A stretch of DNA of 14,449 nt. It comes from Rachicladosporium sp. CCFEE 5018 (taxonomy: Eukaryota; Ascomycota; Dothideomycetes; Cladosporiales; Cladosporiaceae). Below the pieces are notes generated by a model. It did not search any database and was not told the origin of the DNA. It was given only the letters and a program-made list of their open reading frames with translations. Shown piece by piece: positions 9,005 to 14,449 of this stretch (positions are counted from its first letter, which is position 1; each line of letters opens with the position of its first letter). A program made the translations under genes and the position numbers. The stretch is taken from the NCBI GenBank assembly GCA_002077045.2, contig KZ111147.1, forward strand, positions 1,514,464-1,528,912, written 5' to 3'.

Positions 9005-9063
9005 GCAGTATGAGCCTTTACACCCAAGATCGGGTGAGGATCAATGACTGATTCCGCTCCTGC
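9005..9063 (+). repeat. Three-way-junction element, copy 3
   Basis: Outer P1 is GCAG/CTGC, bulge TAT, inner P1 GAGC/GCTC. CTTTA is at 9016-9020. P2 is CACCC/GGGTG with loop AAGATC. A is at 9037. P3 is GGATCA/TGATTC, where one C to T change leaves a G-T wobble pair. C is at 9055. Confidence 0.75.
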
Positions 9064-9250
9064 TTCACCGGCCAGATCAGGGTTCCGACATACTCACGAA
9101 GCCGTTTCTCGACTCGCTGCATACGCCGGCGGATATCGTGACGATGCTCTGCTCGATCAGCTCGGCGCGCAAGCTCCTAGTCTCGGCGCTCGAGATCCTA
9201 GTCTCGGCGCAAAAGAGAACGCTCTCGGCCGCGATGCCAGACCCAGTGGT

Positions 9251-9313
9251 GCAGTCAGAGCCTTTACACCCAACGAACGTCGGGTGAGGACCCATTACTG
9301 GTCCAGCTCCTGC
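9251..9313 (+). repeat. Three-way-junction element, copy 4
   Basis: Outer P1 is GCAG/CTGC, bulge TCA, inner P1 GAGC/GCTC. CTTTA is at 9262-9266. P2 is CACCC/GGGTG with a 10-nt loop. A is at 9287. P3 is GGACC/GGTCC, a T-A to C-G double change relative to copies 1-3. The base between P3 and P1 is A (9305) instead of C. Confidence 0.75.
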
Positions 9314-9396
9314 GACTGCCGACTGAGCTGGTGGGCTGTCATCCCACTCCATAGTGCTTTGCTACCTGAGCTCACTTGGCTCCGGTGTGGTGCGTC

Positions 9397-9524
9397 CGAG
9401 ATCTCTCAACTCGGCCACAACGCTCAGGCGGCTGGGGCGGTCGTCTGCAGGGCATGCGGTCGAGATCCCTCGTTTCGGCTACAACACTCAGGCGACTAGG
9501 GCGGTCGTCTGCAGGGCATGGCGG
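9397..9524 (+). repeat. 64-bp tandem duplication inside the array
   Basis: Two adjacent 64-bp units (9397-9460 and 9461-9524) share the blocks CGAGATC, ACAAC.CTCAGGCG and GGGCGGTCGTCTGCAGGGCA and differ at a modest number of positions. They sit in the gap of double spacing between core copies 4 and 5. Confidence 0.85.
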
Positions 9525-9668
9525 ACCCATGGGCGCCATGGTGGGCGGTGGTTGCTGTTTAGGTCGTGCTTGTGGCGCTAATGGCGCCGGATCTTGCTCA
9601 CCTTTCCTTCCAGCGCAGGGTCTTGCACCGAGAGCCGCACGAACGCCATAGCGCAGCCCATGATGACC

Positions 9669-9729
9669 GCGCAAAAGCCTTTACACTCGATGAACGAGTG
9701 AGGATCGGTCATCGATCCCGCTCCTGCGC
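9669..9729 (+). repeat. Three-way-junction element, copy 5
   Basis: Outer P1 is GCGCA/TGCGC, internal loop AA against CC, inner P1 AGC/GCT. CTTTA is at 9679-9683. P2 is CACTCG/CGAGTG with loop ATGAA, a compensatory change of the fourth pair from C-G to T-A. A is at 9701. P3 is GGATCG/CGATCC with the sixth pair changed from A-T to G-C. C is at 9719. Confidence 0.75.
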
Positions 9730-9770
9730 ACGAAGCTTCGACCACCGGCCGCCATCCTGCCCTTGTTGTA

Positions 9771-9807
9771 GTGATAGGCCGACATGCCGTCGTGATAGGC
9801 CGACATG
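9771..9807 (+). repeat. Short 21-bp-period direct repeat
   Basis: GTGATAGGCCGACATG occurs at 9771-9786 and again, identical, at 9792-9807, separated by five bases. It lies in the spacer between core copies 5 and 6. Confidence 0.85.
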
Positions 9808-9882
9808 TTGCCCTGAAGGGCACCAGAGCGAGATATGGACCCGATCGCCAACGTCAACGCCGTAGCGCAGTCCATGATGACC

Positions 9883-9943
9883 GCGCAGGAGCCTTTACAC
9901 TCGATGAGTCGAGTGGGGATCAATTCCGATCCCGCTCCCGCGC
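9883..9943 (+). repeat. Three-way-junction element, copy 6
   Basis: Outer P1 is GCGC/GCGC, one A-C mismatch, inner P1 GGAGC/GCTCC. CTTTA is at 9893-9897. P2 is CACTCGA/TCGAGTG with loop TGAG. The base between P2 and P3 is G (9916) instead of A. P3 is GGATC/GATCC with loop AATTCC. C is at 9933. Confidence 0.75.
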
Positions 9944-10115
9944 AGGGCAAGGAGTCTCAGGTATGACTGTCACCGGCAAGTGGTCTCGGTGGTGGCGCCA
10001 GGGTCCTGTAAGAACCAAGTGACGTGCCAGCTCGTGCATATCGAGGGACGCTCGTCGCCTAGGTAAGTAAGTCGCCATCTCGTCGTCGCCAAGGACGGTC
10101 GCATGCACCTCGAGA

Positions 10116-10184
10116 CGCAAGAGCCTATACACCCGACACCGGTGCTGGTGTTGAGTGAGGACCAGATCTGGTCCCGCTCCTGCG
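10116..10184 (+). repeat. Three-way-junction element, copy 7
   Basis: Outer P1 is CGCA/TGCG, A against C, inner P1 GAGC/GCTC. The junction strand is CTATA (10125-10129). P2 is an 11-position stem CACCCGACACC with GGTGTTGAGTG (one C-A mismatch, one G-T wobble) around loop GGTGCT. A is at 10158. P3 is GGACCA/TGGTCC around GATC, a 16-bp palindrome. C is at 10175. Confidence 0.75.
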
Positions 10185-10343
10185 CGAACAAAGGGTCTCC
10201 AGCACCAGTGTCGCTTACTAGTGAGCTCGGCGGCGGCGGTGCCGAGACGCATCAATTGTTGCGTGTTACGAAACGCTCGTCACCTAAATAAGTAGCCATT
10301 GCGTCGCCGCCGAGACCGGTCACCAACGGCCAGAGTCCCAAGT

Positions 10344-10423
10344 ATCTCGCGTCTTTGGAGCCTTTGCACTCAACACCGGTGCTGGTATTGAGTGAGGATC
10401 AGATCTGATCGCGCTCCCGAGAT
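10344..10423 (+). repeat. Three-way-junction element, copy 8
   Basis: Outer P1 is ATCTCG/CGAGAT, six perfect pairs unlike those of any other copy, then a 7-nt bulge CGTCTTT and inner P1 GGAGC/GCTCC. The junction strand is CTTTG (10362-10366). P2 is CACTCAACACC with GGTATTGAGTG (one C-A mismatch) around GGTGCT. A is at 10395. P3 is GGATCA/TGATCG around GATC, with a G-G mismatch at the base. C is at 10412. Confidence 0.75.
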
Positions 10424-10592
10424 GACAGAGAGGGTCCAGGACCACTGTTGCTTACTAGAGGGCTCGGCGTTGGCAGCGTCCAAAAAAGCATTGAGTCGTG
10501 CTTTGCGGAACGCTGGTTGCCCAGGCGGGCAGATAGCCATCTCACTGCCGCCGAGACAGGCCGCCGGCGAATGGAAAGCTATGCATCTGGAG

Positions 10593-10662
10593 GCACAGGA
10601 GCCTTTACACCTAACACCGGTGCTGGTGTTGGGTGAGGATCGATTGTCGATCCCGCCCCTGC
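10593..10662 (+). repeat. Three-way-junction element, copy 9
   Basis: Outer P1 is GCA/TGC with a 2-nt bulge CA, inner P1 GGAGC/GCCCC with one A-C mismatch. CTTTA is at 10603-10607. P2 is CACCTAACACC with GGTGTTGGGTG, all eleven positions paired counting one T-G wobble, around GGTGCT. A is at 10636. P3 is GGATCGA/TCGATCC with loop TTG. C is at 10654. Confidence 0.75.
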
Positions 10663-11788
10663 GGAATATGAAGATCTTCCACATCACTATCGGCAGCCGC
10701 CAGGAGTCCTCGGGGTCCAGAGAGAAGGGTCGTGCTCGCGACGGCCAGGATCTAGATAACGCCAGAAGTGGAGCCGGAAGTGCACACGGCCAGTCTGTGA
10801 GGTTGAGCTCGTTGTTCTGTTATCTTCAAGCTCTGGCACCTTCACCATCGACACAGATCCTTGTGTGAGCATATGCCGCCGCCACACCCAGCTGCTGCAT
10901 ATGGAGAGCCTATACTTGTATTGTGTGGCGAGGAGTCTACACAGCCTTAGATCTTTCTACGCCCAGCCATGTCGACAGAGCCATGCTGCCGATGTCTGTA
11001 TGTCTGTTCTCATGCTCATCTCTTGCACGCGGACATCTGTGGGCATGTGTTGTGTCTCATTGCCAACATCTTGGCGGTTGGACTGGCCACCGAGAGGAAC
11101 TTCGTGCTGAGGTGATCCATCAACGCGAAGCATTAACTCGGGATGCTTGCGTGTTGTTCGAGCTTTGGCAAAGCGAGACTCAATTTCATGTTACGGGACC
11201 GCTGCTCGGCATTCAACCATGAGACGAACCCTCCTGATGCTCATGCTCAAGCAAGCGATACCAGGCAGTGGTGGAGTTCAATTCACAAGGCCGCCACGCA
11301 CGTCGCCGAGTAGCACTGAGGAGGCTGACTCCGTTTGACTTTTTTGTTGGCGAGCAAGGACCACTGTCAGAGGTGTTAGAGACTTCTTTGGTACTGGATG
11401 TACCTGCCCTGACCTGCTCTCAGGGACAGTGGTGGTGGATGACGCGCATCATTGCAATCAGGTATGCCATGCCAGCTATGTGTGAAGCTGTGGAAGGTGC
11501 TGGACCTGAGCATGACTTCTGATCTGGACCAGGACGCTGCAGCGCTGAACATCATGCTGTCCCACGATGAAGGAGCTTCCGTGGATGACTGGCTACGCCC
11601 GCCTGCGTGGACTGGCACTCTCTGCGAGAGCTCACCGTTGGTCTCGCGCCTTGAGTGTTCCCAAAGCAGCGTCAGCGTACCCGTTGCTATCCACGAAGGA
11701 TGGACGAGCGACCAGTGCCAGTGGCTATGTTCAGCAGCCGATAAGGGCTTGTTTCGTTGTTGATGAACTCTAGTGAAGTCTGGCTCTG

Positions 11789-11863
11789 ACAAGGGCTCAC
11801 CGGTCAAGAACAAAGGTGAGCTTGTTGATATGTGCCAGCTCTGATCAGTATGCTTGATCAGAG
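11789..11863. other. Two adjacent hairpins outside the array
   Basis: The first hairpin pairs GCTCACC (11795-11801) with GGTGAGC (11815-11821), 7 bp with a 13-nt loop. It can extend by ACAA/TTGT if two G are bulged. The second pairs CTCTGATCA (11839-11847) with TGATCAGAG (11855-11863), a perfect 9-bp stem with loop GTATGCT. They follow each other within 75 bases. No downstream T-run or coding context explains them. Confidence 0.6.
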
Positions 11864-13091
11864 TCCGATTAGGAGTCGTGGACGTGAGCTTCTTTGTAAG
11901 GCTGGCAAGATATTGCAGCTGCGTTGTTTGGCAGCCAGCCATTGAGACATCCAGTGATGTCGAGTGAGGTGAGTTCGCGTATCTTGATCATTGCTGACGA
12001 TAGACTGGTAGATGCACCTGACGCTTTGATGACACCCCGGCGTGGTTGATGTATGCTTCTTGATGATGGCCACCTTTGTACAGCAGAACCATCGACCGTG
12101 CTCTTGCTGCTTCGCCGCGGTTCTGTCTGAGGGCCGTCCATCTCGCTCATGCAACGATCGGCAGCAGATGGGAGCATTTGCCTTGTCACAGCAGCTCATT
12201 GTTGCGGCGTGAGGCGAGTGTTGGCAGTTTGCGGAGGGTTCACGTTCGCTGAGCTCGTAGGAAGAGCAAGGTGAGTACCATTTCCATTGCTTGTCTCCTT
12301 GGCTTCTCTCCCTTTCGTCTACGTGTGTCGTTGACGTGGAGGTTTTGGAGAGGTGATGAAGCGGCGTAGGCACAGACAGCAAGTGCGGAAGGTATGTTTG
12401 CTGTCATTGTTCAGGTGAGCAAGAACTTTGTGTTGTGCAACATGGCCAGGCTAGCTCGGCGCCGCCAAGACCCTGTTCAGCAAAGCAGGCTCGGTGGCGA
12501 CGACGACAAGGGTAAGTTTAGATTCACCATCATTCAGCAGCTTGGCTGCTCTGCGTCTCCTTTCTGCTCCGATCTTTGTCGTTGTGCCTACATCAAGAGA
12601 GCTTGTATCTGCAGTAGATGGCAAGATCTCGGGCAGGCTGCAGCTTGCACATGTGTCAACGTTACTCGGCGTAGGCGGGCAAGGGCAAGCACGTCTCTTA
12701 CAAGCTACTATGATTGACCACGGCACTAGCAATCGTCTACTGAACAGCACATAATCTATCACATCTTGCTCCAACAACATCCTTGGTGCATTCCTAGCTG
12801 TCCCTGAGAATGGTCTCGAGCAAAGACATAGTAGGTCCGTGGTAGCGGCAATGACTAGGAGACTAGGCCGTGAGTATATGACCATAATAGCGATGAGAAG
12901 AGAAGCCCCTGTCCTACGCCTGAGCGACCAGCGCTCTGTGGATGTGATAACGCCTCGCAGAGTCTACCCCCGATATTGGCCAAGACGTCCGACCGTATGC
13001 ATAACAAGCGAACTTGGAGATAATACTAAGCTGGAAAGTGCAATCTTCGCGCACGCATGCTGAATCGAGATAAGGGCGTTGTCTCTACAGG

Positions 13092-13298
13092 CAAGAGTCG
13101 GAAAAGGTGCACGAGCAGCACGCATGGCAAGATCATGCCGCTACAGCCATCCGGGAGGGCGAAGGAACTGGAATACTGCAAGGTGGATTCAATCACCGAG
13201 GGCCATGGCCTTCATCGGACGACGTGGCTGCGGAAAAGGCAGTACGAGAGCAAGAGGTAGATAGACTGAGGTATCGTCTTTATGAAGCATGTTCATAG
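13092..13298 (+). pseudogene. Possible coding remnant or last exon, family unknown
   Basis: One plus frame ending at TAG 13296-13298 gives a tail that looks protein-like, with DDVAAEKAVREQEVDRLRYR near its end resembling a charged helix or coiled coil. It could be entered from an acceptor-like TCTACAG ending at 13090, but I found no upstream exon in a matching phase. Codon third positions are less C/G-rich than in the real genes of the window. It may be a remnant, a terminal exon of a gene I cannot assemble, or chance. Confidence 0.12.
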
Positions 13299-13429
13299 CG
13301 CGTATGGTACACATAAATCACCCACCCAACCCGCTCGTGAGCGTCGGAACTCCTGACTCCACACCAACCCGACATAAAGACAGCAGACTGCGCCACTTGA
13401 TCTAACGCAGCGTTGTGGCCGACGAAAGC

Positions 13430-14449
13430 TCAGACTGCAGGTCTGCTGGTGACACTATCGTACTGCTTCTTCTCTACCCCAATAAACTTCCTCCACGTAT
13501 TAGTCAGCACGAGATACTTCACACTCCCCTCAGCCGCATCGAACACCCGCTCGTCAAACTCCACGGGCACGTCCAACTCTGGCTCACCCAAGGGGGCAAC
13601 GGCAGGATGTGGCGGGAACGAGAACGGATCTTGCTCATTTGCGTATGGAGTCGATGCAGTAGAATCGAAGTGTGAAGCCGACCTCTGATCCGGTGATGGC
13701 GGCGCAATAAGATCTGTGGACGAGCCGTTCGTGCCTCTTGTGGTAGTGGCGGCTTGTTTGCTTGCATCCCATCGGAGTTGCGAGTGTGCTCGCATCTGTC
13801 GGAGACTGATGCCGTTCTGCTGTGCGCCGTGCTCGAAAGCGGCGTGCGCTCTTCTCGCCCGACCGCTTTCGCCACTCAAGCGCTTCTCCTCGGCGAGAGC
13901 AGGCTCAAAAATGGCGAGGAGATCTTTGCGGATGTAGCCTTCGATATTGACTGGGAACTCTGCTGTCTTCTCATGGACTGACTCCGTGAAGATCTGCAGA
14001 GCAAGCGAGAACAGATGTGATCGGGCAGCAGGGGCAATTGCTCCAGTTGCGCCGTCTCGGGGTACCTGAGCCCAGGCCGCTCGCCAGCGGATGACAGATG
14101 TGAGGAAGACAATGTTCTCGCCGGAGAAGTCCTTGGTTGCTGCGAAATGGAGGAGGGGTGCCGACATTTGATGCAAGGCGAAGTCCAACGCCGCTTTGGA
14201 GTAGAGAGTCCGACCTGTGAATTGCGAGTGGATGGCTGTTAGCAGTGTCTCTGCGGAGTGCTCCACTCGAAAATCTTTCTTCTCTTCGTAGTCCACTGAG
14301 TTAATCATGGTACTCGCGGATTGCAAGGAATCGGCGTGCTGACGCTTGGCTTTGCTGTATTCGAAGGTCTCATAGATTGGGAAGCCGATGGTGCAGGCTT
14401 GCATGACTATGATGCCTGGAGCTAGCCACATTGGTGGAACAAACCACCT
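13430..14449 (-). CDS. Fungal membrane protein with RGS domain, C-terminal part (5' end outside window)
   Basis: A likely regulator of heterotrimeric G-protein signalling: RGS domains speed GTP hydrolysis by G-alpha subunits. The frame is open to the window edge, so the gene continues beyond 14449; the ATG at 14431 is internal (RWFVPP precedes it). About 339 residues are visible, ending in TGA at 13430-13432. The first 28 or so residues (FVPPMWLAPGIIVMQACTIG) are a membrane segment, presumably the last of several. The RGS core is recognisable: LLHFAATKDFSGENIVFL, then a helix with WRAAWAQ, then FTESV and AEFPVNIEGYIRKDLLAIF. The closing RGS helix (VFDAAEGSVKYLVLTNTWRKFI) comes only after about 110 residues of Ser/Pro-rich insert, so the domain is split, as I recall for this fungal class. 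It resembles the GprK-like group (7 membrane helices plus RGS), but the missing N-terminus leaves the exact class open. Confidence 0.85.
   Translation of the reverse strand, partial: RWFVPPMWLAPGIIVMQACTIGFPIYETFEYSKAKRQHADSLQSASTMINSVDYEEKKDFRVEHSAETLLTAIHSQFTGRTLYSKAALDFALHQMSAPLLHFAATKDFSGENIVFLTSVIRWRAAWAQVPRDGATGAIAPAARSHLFSLALQIFTESVHEKTAEFPVNIEGYIRKDLLAIFEPALAEEKRLSGESGRARRAHAAFEHGAQQNGISLRQMRAHSQLRWDASKQAATTTRGTNGSSTDLIAPPSPDQRSASHFDSTASTPYANEQDPFSFPPHPAVAPLGEPELDVPVEFDERVFDAAEGSVKYLVLTNTWRKFIGVEKKQYDSVTSRPAV

Larger units (their letters stand above)
8292..10662 (+). repeat. Degenerate tandem array, period about 215-245 bp, nine copies of a three-way-junction core
   Basis: Nine copies of a 59-80 nt core occur in the same orientation. 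Their CTTTA-equivalent strands start at 8312, 8794, 9016, 9262, 9679, 9893, 10125, 10362 and 10603, so steps are 482, 222, 246, 417, 214, 232, 237 and 241. Two of the steps are about twice the rest, as if a copy had been lost near 8.55 kb and near 9.47 kb. Flanking sequence is also related between neighbours, but less conserved than the core. The core consensus is GAGC, CTTTA, hairpin P2 (CACYC/GRGTG), A, hairpin P3 (GGATC/GATCC), C, GCTC, with an outer P1 extension that differs in sequence from copy to copy but pairs with itself. The array overlaps no supported gene. I know of no named fungal repeat or RNA family with this consensus. Confidence 0.85.
10663..13429. other. Gene-poor region right of the array, no gene supported
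   Basis: No frame here gives a protein I recognise. The longest (11376-11942 minus, 188 codons; 12451-12885 minus, 144 codons) have skewed serine/arginine-rich products without a domain. Isolated donor-like strings such as GTAAGT at about 12511 have no supporting exon. The left edge may hold a decayed fragment of the repeat near 10906. Two adjacent hairpins occur at 11789-11863. The last 130 bases should be the 3' untranslated region of the RGS gene. Confidence 0.5.

Noticed and set aside
8292..10662. Array as a repeated precursor peptide (RiPP-like), since the core can be read as AFTP or AFTL motifs
   Set aside because: The copies fall in different frames with stops between them, unit lengths are not multiples of three, and substitutions compensate for base pairing and not for amino acids.
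8292..10662. CRISPR-like array or hammerhead, twister or TPP-riboswitch family
   Set aside because: Repeats are divergent, 59-80 nt, at 215-245 bp spacing in a eukaryotic context, so not CRISPR. The CTGATGA/GAAA hammerhead core and the conserved strings of twister and TPP aptamers are absent.
8292..10662. Pol III SINE tandem with internal A and B boxes
   Set aside because: P3 loosely recalls a B box, but GGTTCGANTCC is not matched in any copy and no A box at proper spacing is seen.
10906..10960. Possible tenth copy of the junction element (GAGCC followed by TATAC)
   Set aside because: Only the first ten or so bases match; P2, P3 and the return strand of P1 cannot be formed. At most it is a decayed fragment.
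11376..11942. Minus ORF of 188 codons
   Set aside because: Serine- and threonine-rich composition without domain, signal peptide or codon bias like the real genes; no splice signals support it.

Overview
The window looks like nuclear DNA of a filamentous ascomycete. Four genes have short GT-AG introns (55 to 95 nt) with TACTGAC/TACTAAC-type branch sites, and the gene set includes the filamentous-fungal RGS membrane protein and a small fungal-only protein resembling DUF2015. Dothideomycetes is my best guess for the class, but that is only an impression. No plasmid, prophage, CRISPR, tRNA or rRNA signal was found.

The left third (1-5425) is compact and housekeeping: the C-terminal part of exocyst subunit Sec15 (+, cut by the window start), ribosomal protein eL28 (-, three exons), a small DUF2015-like membrane-anchored protein (+, two exons), the U2 snRNP protein SF3B4/Sap49 (-, two exons) and the mitochondrial import subunit Tom7 (+, two exons, 58 aa). 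Tom7 and the true start of SF3B4 only appear once introns are removed. eL28 and the DUF2015-like gene diverge from one intergenic region, and SF3B4 and Tom7 diverge from another. The genes serve unrelated processes (secretion, translation, splicing, protein import), so nothing suggests a functional cluster.

The middle (5426-13429, about 8 kb) is a gene-poor island between Tom7 and the next convincing gene. I recognise no protein in it. Its centre (about 8.29-10.66 kb) is a degenerate direct-repeat array with a period of about 215-245 bp. Each of nine copies carries a 60-80 nt core that folds as the same three-way junction: an outer stem P1, an invariant-looking CTTTA strand, hairpin P2, a single A, hairpin P3, a single C, and the return strand of P1. 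The arms of all three stems change in a compensatory way between copies while the junction bases stay constant. This is the signature of a conserved nucleic-acid structure, and I do not recognise it as a known RNA family. It is the main candidate for an undescribed system here. Whether it is transcribed, and from which strand, cannot be read from the sequence.

The right end (13430-14449) holds the C-terminal part of a fungal membrane protein with an RGS domain (-, cut by the window end), a likely regulator of heterotrimeric G-protein signalling.
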